A DNA stretch of 64,000 nucleotides from Herbaspirillum sp. SJZ106 (GTDB taxonomy: Bacteria; Pseudomonadota; Gammaproteobacteria; Burkholderiales; Burkholderiaceae_D). Of this stretch, positions 10,204-18,632 are shown piece after piece. A program made the position numbers and the translations under genes. Position 1 is the stretch's first letter. Each line of letters begins with the position of its first letter. Location: the NCBI RefSeq assembly GCF_006715495.1, contig NZ_VFNI01000009.1:1-64000 (forward strand). Reading direction: 5' to 3'. The notes beneath the pieces were generated by a model. It saw nothing but the letters and a program-made list of their open reading frames with translations. It did not search any database and was not told where the DNA came from.

Positions 10204-10671
10204 TCAGTGCAGGCGGATCACGTGGGCATCGTCTTCGCCGCCTTCGGGGCCGGCTTCGCCGAAAGAGAACAATTGGTAGCTGGCGCCGTCTTCGTCCGCG
10301 CCGTACTGGTAGGGGTGGCCCCAGGGGTCGCGCGGCAGGCGTTCGACGTAGCCGCCGATGGCCCAGTTGGCCGGCACCGGGGCGCGCGCCGGCTTGATCA
10401 CCAGCGCCAGCAGGCCTTGCTGGGTGCTGGGGTAGCGGCCGTTGTCCTTGCGGTATTGTTCCAGGCCGGCGCTGATGTCGCGCATGGCCGATTCGGCCGC
10501 TTGCGTTTGCGGGCTGTGGTCGTGGCTGATGCGCGAGACCAGTTGCGGCAGGCCCAGCGCGGCTACCACTGCCAGCACCGTCAGCACGATGATCCAGCGC
10601 AGGCGCGCGAGGCCGCGTTGCAGGAACAGGAAGGCAGGGTGCCGTTGGGGAGGAAAGAGGGAACGGCGCAT
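10204..10671 (-). CDS. GspG-like pseudopilin-domain membrane protein, lone copy
   Basis: The 155-residue protein has one N-terminal transmembrane helix (IIVLTVLAVVAALGLPQLV) followed by the GspG core: LEQYRKDNGRYPSTQQGLLALV, the LPRDPWGHPYQY loop and FSFGEAGPEGGEDDA, which matches the calcium-binding end of the type II secretion major pseudopilin. The usual prepilin peptidase site (G then FTLIE, with Glu at +5) is not there. The corresponding stretch is RGLARLRW, with Arg at +5, so normal processing and assembly look unlikely. No other gsp genes are nearby. It lies just after cyaY on the same strand. The ATG at 10671 is preferred; a TTG at 10719 would add 16 residues. Confidence 0.7.
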   Translation of the reverse strand: MRRSLFPPQRHPAFLFLQRGLARLRWIIVLTVLAVVAALGLPQLVSRISHDHSPQTQAAESAMRDISAGLEQYRKDNGRYPSTQQGLLALVIKPARAPVPANWAIGGYVERLPRDPWGHPYQYGADEDGASYQLFSFGEAGPEGGEDDAHVIRLH

Positions 10672-10731
10672 GGGTGCTGCTGGCTTCGGGTCAGGTGGCT
10701 GGGGTTGGGAAAGAGGCAAGTATAGGGCGCA

Positions 10732-11064
10732 TCAAGCCTGCAAGGTGACTTGCACGCCGCTCTGGCTGCTGACCACTTCCGACAAGGCGGCGTACATTTC
10801 GGAACCGTCGCGGGTGTTGAGCCAGCGTTGGCCGTCGTACTTGTAATGGAAGCCGCCGGAGCGGGCGGCAATCCACAGCTCTTGCATCGGCGCCTGGCTG
10901 TTGACGATGATCTTGGAGCCGTTGTCGATGCATTCGATTTCCAGGACGTTGCCGCTGCGGCTGCATTCGACGTCCAGGTCGCCATCGTCGCAGGCCTTTT
11001 CCAGCGCGCCTTCGATGGCATTGAGCGTGGCGTCGGCCAAGTCCAGGAATTCCGTTTCCGTCAT
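10732..11064 (-). CDS. cyaY: Frataxin-like iron-sulfur assembly protein CyaY
   Basis: The 110-residue protein matches bacterial frataxin in length and pattern. An acidic first helix (TETEFLDLADATLNAIEGALEKA and the following DDGDLDVE) is the iron-binding face. It is followed by beta strands with NSQAPMQELWIAARSGGFHYKY and W-LNTRDG. CyaY binds iron and tunes cysteine desulfurase activity of the ISC machinery in the cytoplasm. TTGGAG lies about 6 nt before the ATG at 11064, which decides the start. The gene is divergent from lptM with only 50 nt between the start codons, the same neighbourhood as cyaY-yifL in enterobacteria. Confidence 0.93.
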   Translation of the reverse strand: MTETEFLDLADATLNAIEGALEKACDDGDLDVECSRSGNVLEIECIDNGSKIIVNSQAPMQELWIAARSGGFHYKYDGQRWLNTRDGSEMYAALSEVVSSQSGVQVTLQA

Positions 11065-11114
11065 GCTAAACTCCAAAGCATTCTCAAGATTTTTCAGTAA
11101 TCCTCCATTCTATC

Positions 11115-11339
11115 GTGAAGTCACCCAATTCTCCCGTTCGCCGCGCGACCCTGCTGGCAGCTTCGTCGTTGCTCCTGATGCTGGCTGGCTGCGGCCAGAA
11201 GGGGCCGCTGTACATGCCCAGGATCCCGCCCGATCCGCTGGCCCAGACTTCGCCCAAACCGGATACCTCCAAACCTGCCGCGACGCAGGCCGCAGGCACT
11301 GCCGGCGCCGCGTCCAAACCGGCCGCAGGCAACGAGTAA
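11115..11339 (+). CDS. lptM: LPS translocon maturation chaperone LptM (YifL-type lipoprotein)
   Basis: This is a 74-residue lipoprotein with a GTG start. The signal peptide ends in a lipobox, LAGC, with the lipidated Cys26, followed at once by the family signature GQKGPLYMP. In enterobacteria LptM helps mature the LptD-LptE LPS export complex at the outer membrane. The rest of the protein is a Pro/Thr/Ala-rich tail with no fold evident. It precedes lysA by 56 nt and is divergent from cyaY, a common arrangement in beta- and gammaproteobacteria. No clear ribosome-binding site is visible, so the GTG start rests on the fit of the signal peptide. Confidence 0.85.
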   Translation: MKSPNSPVRRATLLAASSLLLMLAGCGQKGPLYMPRIPPDPLAQTSPKPDTSKPAATQAAGTAGAASKPAAGNE

Positions 11340-11395
11340 GCGCTTACCGCCGGCGACGCCGGACCGAACCAACCGATTTCGTTACTCCGACTTCC

Positions 11396-12679
11396 ATGTC
11401 CCATTTTTCCTATCGCAATGGCGTGCTGCACGCCGAACAAGTGTCGTTGCAGGCATTGGCCGCGCAATTCGGTTCACCGCTTTACGTCTATTCCAAGGCG
11501 GCGCTGGTCGAGAATTTCTCGGCTTACGCCGATGCCTGCCGCGCCGCCGGCCGGGGCGAGGATGGCGCCCTGGTGTGCTACTCGGTCAAGTCCAACTCCA
11601 ACCTGGCGGTGCTGAACCTGCTGGGCAAGCTGGGTTCGGGCTTCGACATCGTCTCCGGCGGCGAACTGCTGCGCGTGGTGGCGGCCGGCGGCGATGCGCG
11701 CAAGGTGATTTTCTCGGGCGTGGGCAAGGGCCGCGACGAGATGAAGCTGGCGCTGGAGCACGACATCCTGTGCTTCAACGTCGAGTCCATTCCCGAAGTG
11801 GCGCGCCTGAACGAGGTGGCCGGCGAACTGGGCAAGCGCGCGCGCATCTCGCTGCGCGTGAACCCCAACGTTGATGCCCGGACCCATCCCTACATTTCCA
11901 CCGGCCTGAAGGAAAACAAGTTCGGCGTGGCCTATGAGGATGCGCTCAACTGCTATCGCACCGCCGCCGCCTTGCCCAACATCGAAGTGGTCGGCATCGA
12001 CTGCCACATCGGCTCGCAGCTGCTGGACGATTCGCCGTTGCTGGAGGCGCTGGACAAGGTGATCGAGATGGTCGATACGCTGGAAGCGGAAGGCATCGCC
12101 ATCCATCACCTCGACATTGGCGGCGGCATCGGCATCGTTTATGACGACGAACAGCCGGTCGCAGTCGGCGACTACCTGGCGCGCGTGTTCGCCCGGGTCG
12201 ATGCCTGGCGCAAGCAGAAATACGGCGGCCGACGGATCCAGGTGATGTTCGAGCCGGGGCGCTCGATCGTCGGCAATGCCGGCGTACTGTTGACCGAGGT
12301 GCAATACCTCAAGCACGGTGAAGGCAAGAATTTTGCCGTGGTCGACGCCGCCATGAACGACCTGATGCGCCCGGCCATGTATGAAGCCTGGCATGGCGTG
12401 AAGACGGTCAGGCAAAACGCCGGCCATGCCCAGGTCTACGACGTGGTCGGCCCGGTATGCGAATCCGGGGACTGGCTGGCGCGCGCGCGCGAACTGGCCA
12501 TCGCGGAGGGCGATTTGCTGGCGCTGATGTCGGCCGGCGCTTATGGCATGACCATGGCGTCCAACTACAACAGCCGCGGCCGCGCGGCCGAAGTGCTGGT
12601 CGATGGCGAGCGTGCGCACCTGATCCGCCAGCGCGAAAAACCCGCCGACCTGTTTGCCCTGGAAAGCATCGTCGGCTGA
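11396..12679 (+). CDS. lysA: Diaminopimelate decarboxylase
   Basis: The 427-residue PLP enzyme makes L-lysine from meso-diaminopimelate, the last step of lysine biosynthesis in the cytoplasm. It is a fold-type III (alanine racemase-like) decarboxylase. The PLP lysine is Lys65 in CYSVKSNSN, followed by HIGSQL, the glycine-rich phosphate loop GGGIGI and EPGRSIVGNAG. The substrate-site GPVCESGDWLA carries the cysteine contributed in trans across the dimer. The ATG at 11396 gives a standard N terminus (MSHFSYRNG, then LYVYSKAAL). It lies 56 nt after lptM, probably in one transcript, and ends before a good terminator. Confidence 0.96.
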   Translation: MSHFSYRNGVLHAEQVSLQALAAQFGSPLYVYSKAALVENFSAYADACRAAGRGEDGALVCYSVKSNSNLAVLNLLGKLGSGFDIVSGGELLRVVAAGGDARKVIFSGVGKGRDEMKLALEHDILCFNVESIPEVARLNEVAGELGKRARISLRVNPNVDARTHPYISTGLKENKFGVAYEDALNCYRTAAALPNIEVVGIDCHIGSQLLDDSPLLEALDKVIEMVDTLEAEGIAIHHLDIGGGIGIVYDDEQPVAVGDYLARVFARVDAWRKQKYGGRRIQVMFEPGRSIVGNAGVLLTEVQYLKHGEGKNFAVVDAAMNDLMRPAMYEAWHGVKTVRQNAGHAQVYDVVGPVCESGDWLARARELAIAEGDLLALMSAGAYGMTMASNYNSRGRAAEVLVDGERAHLIRQREKPADLFALESIVG

Positions 12680-12704
12680 TGTGAGCGGTTGACGTTTTTG
12701 TGCA

Positions 12705-12740
12705 CGGCAGCCCCGGCGACGCGGCTGCCGTTTGTTTTTG
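12705..12740 (+). terminator. Rho-independent terminator after lysA
   Basis: CGGCAGCC (12705-12712) pairs with GGCTGCCG (12723-12730) across a 10-nt loop, with TTTGTTTTTG following. Confidence 0.8.
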
Positions 12741-13032
12741 TTGACGGTGCGGCAACGCCGCCCGCGCATGACATGGCAACAAGCCCTATGTAGAAATTTT
12801 GCTGCACCTGCATTCTTTGTATTTGCCTTTCAGAAATTTGGGCGCAAAATAAACTCCCGTTGAAAAATACGCCCGCAGAAATGCCGGTATCGAGGTTGAT
12901 ATCGGCCACCAAGGAGACCGGGCAGAACATACACAAACGAACGGGAGGTGTCCGGTTCGGTCGGGACGGCGCGGACGGGAGCGTGAACAGGTTTAGAGAG
13001 CCTATTCAGGATCTCAAACACAGGGGAAGTCA
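12741..13032. other. Intergenic region between lysA and the hypothetical membrane protein
   Basis: This stretch of about 290 nt after the lysA terminator has no supportable gene. It falls in GC toward 12780-12860, where a promoter for the downstream gene is likely, but no hexamer pair is convincing. GGGGAAG just before 13033 serves as that gene's ribosome-binding site. Confidence 0.5.
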
Positions 13033-13950
13033 ATGCAGGCCCTGCATCGCAATGGGGAAGGTCGCGATCAAGGTGTAGGCGTCGATGCGCATGCCGACGC
13101 CGGCGCCGGCTCGTCCGTGCCGCAGGAGGCAGGCCGCTCCATGTCTGCCGTTGCCGACGATGAACTCGAAATTCGCGCATCCCAGATTACCGCTGCGGCC
13201 GTCGCCGCTGCCGCGGTGACAGCGGCGGTGGCTACGGCCGCCGAAGCGGATACGCCTGGCCGCTTCGACGCGCCGGCGACAGCGCCGATTCCCCAGCCAC
13301 AATCCCGGCTCCAAACAGGGCCGGGAACTGCCGCATCGGTGGCCGATGCGCAGGAGCCGATGCCGCATGGCGCGGCGGCATCGCCGCAACGGGCCTTGCC
13401 GGTTTCGCTGCTGACCTTGGTGGCGATCGGCCTGGCCCTGTGGTGGAGCGCCCAATGGCCGTGGCCGGAGCGCGCCTTGAAACCGATGGCGCCGCACTTG
13501 CCCTCGTTGAGAAAGCAGAAGGTCGCACCGCCTGTCGCCGCGCCGCTTGCTGCCGCGGCGACAGAATCGCGAGCGACCCTGGCCGGCGACGAGATCGCCA
13601 TCTTGCAGCAGGAGGCGGAGCAAAAAGCCCAATTGCTGGCGCAAAAGCGGGCCGCCGCCGAGGCCCGCCGCCGGCGCGAAGATACCGCCCTGGCGTTGCG
13701 CGAACAGCGTCGCCGCGAAGCCGAAGCCCAATTGGCCGCTGCCCGCGCCAAGGCCGAGCGCATCCAGCAGGCGGCACCCCAGCAGCCTATGGTGGCGGAT
13801 ACCCCGGCCGTTCCCACGCTGGCCGAACAGGTCCAGCAATGCCGCGCGTTATCCCTGTTTGCGCGCGAAGGCTGCCTGTGGAAGTTGTGCAACGGCAATT
13901 GGGGCAAGGATGGCTGCCCTTCCTACGAGCGCAATAACGAAGGCGCCTGA
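13033..13950 (+). CDS. Single-pass membrane protein with coiled coil and Cys-rich C terminus, unknown function
   Basis: I do not recognise this 305-residue protein. The first 120 residues are Ala/Pro-rich and probably disordered. One transmembrane helix follows (about 124-141, SLLTLVAIGLALWWSAQ). A Lys/Arg/Glu/Ala/Gln-rich helix of about 70 residues (about 195-265) looks like a coiled coil. The C-terminal 40 residues carry four cysteines in a compact motif (QQCRALS, EGCLWKLCNGNWGKDGCPSY). With the helix near the middle, either the N or C half could face the periplasm; the cysteines suggest the C-terminal end could form disulfides or bind a metal. GGGGAAG 4 nt upstream supports the start. It appears monocistronic. 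Confidence 0.7.
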   Translation: MQALHRNGEGRDQGVGVDAHADAGAGSSVPQEAGRSMSAVADDELEIRASQITAAAVAAAAVTAAVATAAEADTPGRFDAPATAPIPQPQSRLQTGPGTAASVADAQEPMPHGAAASPQRALPVSLLTLVAIGLALWWSAQWPWPERALKPMAPHLPSLRKQKVAPPVAAPLAAAATESRATLAGDEIAILQQEAEQKAQLLAQKRAAAEARRRREDTALALREQRRREAEAQLAAARAKAERIQQAAPQQPMVADTPAVPTLAEQVQQCRALSLFAREGCLWKLCNGNWGKDGCPSYERNNEGA

Positions 13951-14212
13951 TCTTGCGGCCGGCCGCGGATGCGGCGCGGCGGCGGGGTTTCCCCCGAACC
14001 ATCATTCCTGCTCCCGGCCTGCGCATGGGAGCGTTTCTTGCTTATCGACAAACCGACTGTTGGGTGTCCGCCACCCATCGGCGAGCCATGCGTAAATGTG
14101 TGGCCGCGAGCGGCTTTTCGCGCCGGACTTGCCGCTATAATGCGCGTTTTTCTTTTACCCCCAAGGCCTCGGCATCTGTCCGCGAACAGCTGCTTATTGC
14201 AAGGATCAAGGC

Positions 14213-15670
14213 ATGAATGCACTCCTCTGGTTCGTCGTTCTCTATTGGATCATTTCGGTGGGCATCGGCCTGTATGCCACCAAGTTCGTCAAGAATTCGA
14301 AGGATTACGCCGTCGCCGGACGCTCGCTGCCGATGTCGGTGGTGACCGCTACGGTATTTGCCACCTGGTTCGGTTCCGAGGCCGTGCTCGGCGTATCGTC
14401 GACCTTCCTGCAGGAGGGGTTGCGCGGCATCGTGGCCGACCCCTTCGGTTCTTCGCTGTGCCTGATCCTGGTCGGCCTGTTCTTCGCCAAGAAGCTGTAC
14501 CGCATGAACCTGCTGACCATCGGCGACTATTACAAGAAGCGCTACGGCCGCGCCGCCGAAATGCTGGTCACCATCTGTATCGTGATTTCCTACCTGGGCT
14601 GGGTGGCGGCGCAGATCAAGGCGCTGGGACTGGTGTTCAATGTCGTCTCCGGCGGTTACATCCCCATGCACTGGGGCATGATCATCGGCGCCGGCAGCGT
14701 GCTGATCTATACCCTGATGGGCGGCATGTGGGCCGTGGCGATCACCGATTTCCTGCAGATGATCATCGTGGTGGTCGGCATGCTCTACATCGGCTGGGAA
14801 GTCTCCGGCATGGTCGGCGGCCCCGGCGTGGTGATCCAGCATGCGTTCGATGCCGGCAAGTTCGACTTCTGGCCGGCGCCCAACGCCAGGGAGGTGCTGT
14901 GGTTCTTTGCCGCCTGGATCACCATGATGCTGGGTTCCATCCCGCAGCAGGACGTGTTCCAGCGCGTGATGTCGTCCAAGAATGAAAACGTGGCCCGCAA
15001 CGCCTCCATCCTGGGCGGCGTGATTTATTTCTTCTTCGTCTTCATCCCCATCTTCCTCGCTTACTCGGCCACGCTGATCGATCCGGGCATGGTGTCCAAG
15101 CTGCTGGAGACCGATTCCCAACTGGTGCTGCCCACGCTGATCATGGAAAAGATGCCGGTGTTCGCCCAGGTGATGTTCTTCGGCGCGCTGCTGTCGGCCA
15201 TCAAGAGCTGCGCCAGCGCGACCTTGCTGGCGCCGTCGGTGACCTTCACCGAAAACGTGCTCAAGGAAATCCGCCCATGGAAGAGCGACCGCGAATTCCT
15301 GCTTTCGATGCGTATCGTGGTGCTGGTGTTTACCGTGGGCGTGACCTGGCTGGCGCTGAGCAGCCAGTCCAGCATTTACCAGATGGTGGAGAGTGCCTAT
15401 AAGGTCACGCTGGTGGCCGCCTTCGTGCCGCTGGCCTTCGGCGTCTACTGGAAGCGCGCCACCCGCCAGGGCGCGCTGATGGCCATGGTATTCGGCCTGA
15501 TCTCCTGGATCACGCTGGAGTACACCGCGCCCGAAGGTTTCTGGCCGCCGCAATTGATGGGCCTCTTGTGCAGCATCGGCGGCATGGTGGCCGGCTCCCT
15601 GATGCCGCAGTTGCTGGCGCCGATGCCGCCGATGCTGGCCGGCGCGCCCGAAGGCGGCAGCCAGTCCTGA
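14213..15670 (+). CDS. Sodium:solute symporter family transporter
   Basis: The 485-residue protein has about 13 hydrophobic helices and the sodium:solute symporter (SSS/LeuT-fold) signatures. These include the early DYAVAGRSLP and FATWFGSEAVLG region, GDYYKKRYGR, and the IYTLMGGMWAVAITDFLQ motif for sodium-site helices. It would import an organic solute with Na+. The closest style is the family of unassigned betaproteobacterial symporters, not clearly PutP or PanF, so the substrate is unknown. AAGGATCAAGG precedes the start. The gene stands alone, with a terminator 25 nt downstream. Proximity to otsB (different operon) offers a weak hint of a role in osmotic stress only. Confidence 0.87.
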   Translation: MNALLWFVVLYWIISVGIGLYATKFVKNSKDYAVAGRSLPMSVVTATVFATWFGSEAVLGVSSTFLQEGLRGIVADPFGSSLCLILVGLFFAKKLYRMNLLTIGDYYKKRYGRAAEMLVTICIVISYLGWVAAQIKALGLVFNVVSGGYIPMHWGMIIGAGSVLIYTLMGGMWAVAITDFLQMIIVVVGMLYIGWEVSGMVGGPGVVIQHAFDAGKFDFWPAPNAREVLWFFAAWITMMLGSIPQQDVFQRVMSSKNENVARNASILGGVIYFFFVFIPIFLAYSATLIDPGMVSKLLETDSQLVLPTLIMEKMPVFAQVMFFGALLSAIKSCASATLLAPSVTFTENVLKEIRPWKSDREFLLSMRIVVLVFTVGVTWLALSSQSSIYQMVESAYKVTLVAAFVPLAFGVYWKRATRQGALMAMVFGLISWITLEYTAPEGFWPPQLMGLLCSIGGMVAGSLMPQLLAPMPPMLAGAPEGGSQS

Positions 15671-15695
15671 TCTTCCGCCCTTCCGCCTCTGTGAC

Positions 15696-15730
15696 ACGGC
15701 CGCCCGGCAATGCCGCGCGGCCGTTTTCAT
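15696..15730 (+). terminator. Rho-independent terminator after the SSS transporter
   Basis: ACGGCCGC (15696-15703) pairs with GCGGCCGT (15717-15724) across a 13-nt partly paired loop, followed by TTTCATT. Confidence 0.7.
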
Positions 15731-15902
15731 TGGTCGGGACTGTGGCGTGTCGGGCAGGATTCTTGCTGTATATCGGTATGGCGGACTCAGGCAGTGTTCG
15801 CACGGCCCGTCTCCTGGCTGATTTCGTTTTTGTCCTGTAGATCAATGAAAGTTGTTCGATAGGCAATTGGAACTTATTTGCTTTTCATTAACCTGAAATA
15901 CC

Positions 15903-16652
15903 ATGACTGAGCAAACTCACCCCTACGATTTTGCTGCCGATGCGTTATTTCTGGACTTCGACGGCACACTGGTCGATCTTGCGCCACATCCTGAAGAGAT
16001 TGTCGTGCCGCCGGAACTGATCACGCTCTTGCAGCGAATACAACAAGAATCCAACGGTGCGCTGGCCATTGTCAGCGGCCGCCCGCTGGATCAGCTCGAC
16101 TTTTTCCTGGCCCCCCTGCGCTTGCCGCTGGCGGGGGTGCACGGCGCCGAGCGGCGCACTGCCGACGGGCGCATCATCGCCCAGCCGGTGGCCGATGTGC
16201 ACCACCTGCGCGAGCGACTGCTGCCGCTGGTCAATTCGCATCAGGGCCTGCAGCTGGAGATCAAGCGCGGCGCCCTGGCCTTGCACTATCGCCATGCCGC
16301 CCATCTTCAGCAGCGCTGCATCGAGACCATGATCGATGCCTTGAAGCACGAGCCCGGCTTCACCATGCTCAATGGCAAGATGGTGGTGGAGGCCAAACCT
16401 CACGTGAACAAGGGCGACGCCGTCGCGGCCTTTTTGCATGAGCCGCCATTCCGCGGCCGGCGGCCGGTGTTCATCGGCGACGACATCACCGATGAGGCCG
16501 GTTTTGCCATCGTCCAATCGGAAACCATGAACGGCCTGGGCATCAAGGTGGGGCCGGGACCCAGCCAGGCCTTGGCGCGCGTGGACGATCCGGCCGCCGT
16601 GCTCGGCCTGTTGCGCCAGGCGTTGGGCCCATATCGGGCTGCCGCCTTTTAG
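15903..16652 (+). CDS. otsB: Trehalose-6-phosphate phosphatase
   Basis: The 249-residue HAD-superfamily phosphatase removes phosphate from trehalose-6-phosphate to give trehalose in the cytoplasm. Motif I is LFLDFDGTLVDL (nucleophile Asp in DFDGT). The cap region includes GVHGAERR, and motif IV is FIGDDITDE. It is the first gene of otsB-GH15-otsA. No Shine-Dalgarno sequence is visible before the ATG. A GGAACTT / CCTGA pair ends only a few nt before the start, which would fit an extracytoplasmic-stress promoter giving a nearly leaderless message; this is speculative. Length and motifs are standard. Confidence 0.93.
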   Translation: MTEQTHPYDFAADALFLDFDGTLVDLAPHPEEIVVPPELITLLQRIQQESNGALAIVSGRPLDQLDFFLAPLRLPLAGVHGAERRTADGRIIAQPVADVHHLRERLLPLVNSHQGLQLEIKRGALALHYRHAAHLQQRCIETMIDALKHEPGFTMLNGKMVVEAKPHVNKGDAVAAFLHEPPFRGRRPVFIGDDITDEAGFAIVQSETMNGLGIKVGPGPSQALARVDDPAAVLGLLRQALGPYRAAAF

Positions 16653-16742
16653 TTCGCCGCCATCTGCGTCAGGGCTCGTCGGCAGCCCGGCAGCGCATCA
16701 GTCTTCCACCAAGAAATCTGGACAACAGAGCATGAGGGAACC

Positions 16743-18632
16743 ATGAGCCAGCCAAGCACCGATCCGCAGCAAGAACCCCAGCCATCGCCGCATTCCCAAT
16801 CGCAGCACTCCGAACAGCCGCACCTGGCGGCCCAGGCGCACGACAATCCTTCTACTTCCTCCCTCGACCTCGGCGTAATCGGCAACTGCGCCTTCTCGGC
16901 GCTGGTCGACAAGATGGGGCGCATCGTCTGGTGCTGCCTGCCGCGCTTCGACGGCGACCCGATCTTCAACGCGCTGCTCGACCCCAGCGACAACGGCAGC
17001 CTGTGGGCTTTCCAACTGGAGAATTTCTCGCACAGCGAGCAATGGTATGAACCCAATACCGCGGTGCTGCGCACGCGCCTGTACGACACCCTGGGCCAAG
17101 GCATCGAGATCACCGACCTGGCGCCGCGCTTCTACAGCCGCGGCCGCTTCTTCCGGCCATTGCAGGTGGTGCGCCGTATCCATCCGCTGTCGGGCGCGCC
17201 GCGCATGCGCGTCATCTTGCGTCCCAAGTTCGACTGGGGCCGCGAAGCGCCGCTGGAAACGCGCGGCAGCAATCACATCCGCTACGTCGGCAATGGGCAG
17301 ACGCTGCGCCTGAACACCGATGCGCCCATCAGCTACATCGTCGGCGAGACCGCCTTTGTGGTCAGTCGCCCCTTCAATTTCATCCTCGGCCCCGACGAGA
17401 CCCTGCACGGCGGCATCAACGACACCGCGCGCGATTTCGAACAGGAGACATTGGCCTATTGGCGCAACTGGAGCCGCGCGCTGGCCACGCCGCTGGAATG
17501 GCAGGACGCGGTGATCCGCGCCGCCATCACGCTCAAGCTGTCGGTGTTCGAGGACACCGGCGCCATCATCGCCGCCATGACCACCAGCGTGCCGGAAGCG
17601 CCCGGCAGCCAGCGCAACTGGGATTACCGCTATTGCTGGCTGCGCGATGCCTTCTTCGTGGTGCGCGCATTGAACAGCCTGTCCGAACTCGGCACCATGG
17701 AAGACTACCTGCGCTGGCTGACCAATGTGGTGGTGCGCTCCGGCGGCGGCCATGTGCAGCCGCTGTACGGCATCGGCCTGGAAGAGGCGTTGCCAGAACA
17801 TATCCTCGACCATCTGCCCGGCTACCGGAACTACCCGCCGGTGCGCGTGGGCAACCAGGCCTACGAGCACTTCCAGCACGACGTCTACGGCAACATCGTG
17901 CTCGGCGCGGCGCAGGCCTTCCATGACATGCGCCTGCATCATCGCGCCGGCGCGGAACATTTCCAGCATCTGGAAGCGGTCGGCGAACGCGCCTATGAAG
18001 TCTATGACCAGCCCGACGCCGGCATGTGGGAGCTGCGCACGCGCTCGCGCATCCATACTTCGTCGGCGCTGATGAGCTGGGCTGCCTGCGACCGCCTGGC
18101 CAAGATCGCCGCGCGGCTGGACCTGGATGAGCGCAAGCAATACTGGCGCGCCCGCGCCGACGAAATCGGCGCGCGCATCCTGGCCGAAGCCTGGAATGAG
18201 CAGCGCCAAGCCTACGCCGAAAGTTTCGGCGGCCGCGACCTCGACGCCAGTGTGTTGCTGATGGTCGAAGTCGGCCTGATCGCGCCAACCGACCAGCGTT
18301 TCATCTCCACCGTCGACGCATTGGAAAAATATCTGTGCGACGGTCCCTACATGCGCCGTTACGAAGCGCCGGACGACTTCGGCCGGCCCGAGACGGCGTT
18401 CAACATCTGTACCTTCTGGCGCATCGACGCATTGGCGCGCATCGGCCGCAAGGAACAGGCGCGCGAGATCTTCAATGCCATGCTCGACGCGCGCAACCAC
18501 CTCGGCCTGCTGTCGGAAGACACGCATCCGGTCACACGCGAGATGTGGGGCAATTTCCCGCAGACCTATTCGATGGTGGGCATTATCAATTGTGCGATGC
18601 GCTTGTCGGCATCGTGGGAGGCGGTGATCTGA
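16743..18632 (+). CDS. Glycoside hydrolase family 15 protein (glucoamylase/trehalase-like)
   Basis: The 629-residue protein belongs to the GH15 group. A disordered Gln/His/Pro/Ser-rich N terminus of about 40 residues precedes the beta-sandwich domain (LGVIGNCAFSALVDKMGRIVW, then PRFDGDPIF). The (alpha/alpha)6 barrel follows with NWDYRYCWLRDAFFV and the C-terminal ending EDTHPVTREMWGNFPQTYSMVG. No signal peptide is seen, so it is cytoplasmic. GH15 enzymes release glucose from alpha-glucans, and some are trehalases. Lying inside a trehalose operon, hydrolysis of trehalose or a storage glucan is the natural guess. GAGGGAA precedes the start. The stop overlaps the otsA start (TGATG), indicating translational coupling. 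Confidence 0.88.
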   Translation: MSQPSTDPQQEPQPSPHSQSQHSEQPHLAAQAHDNPSTSSLDLGVIGNCAFSALVDKMGRIVWCCLPRFDGDPIFNALLDPSDNGSLWAFQLENFSHSEQWYEPNTAVLRTRLYDTLGQGIEITDLAPRFYSRGRFFRPLQVVRRIHPLSGAPRMRVILRPKFDWGREAPLETRGSNHIRYVGNGQTLRLNTDAPISYIVGETAFVVSRPFNFILGPDETLHGGINDTARDFEQETLAYWRNWSRALATPLEWQDAVIRAAITLKLSVFEDTGAIIAAMTTSVPEAPGSQRNWDYRYCWLRDAFFVVRALNSLSELGTMEDYLRWLTNVVVRSGGGHVQPLYGIGLEEALPEHILDHLPGYRNYPPVRVGNQAYEHFQHDVYGNIVLGAAQAFHDMRLHHRAGAEHFQHLEAVGERAYEVYDQPDAGMWELRTRSRIHTSSALMSWAACDRLAKIAARLDLDERKQYWRARADEIGARILAEAWNEQRQAYAESFGGRDLDASVLLMVEVGLIAPTDQRFISTVDALEKYLCDGPYMRRYEAPDDFGRPETAFNICTFWRIDALARIGRKEQAREIFNAMLDARNHLGLLSEDTHPVTREMWGNFPQTYSMVGIINCAMRLSASWEAVI

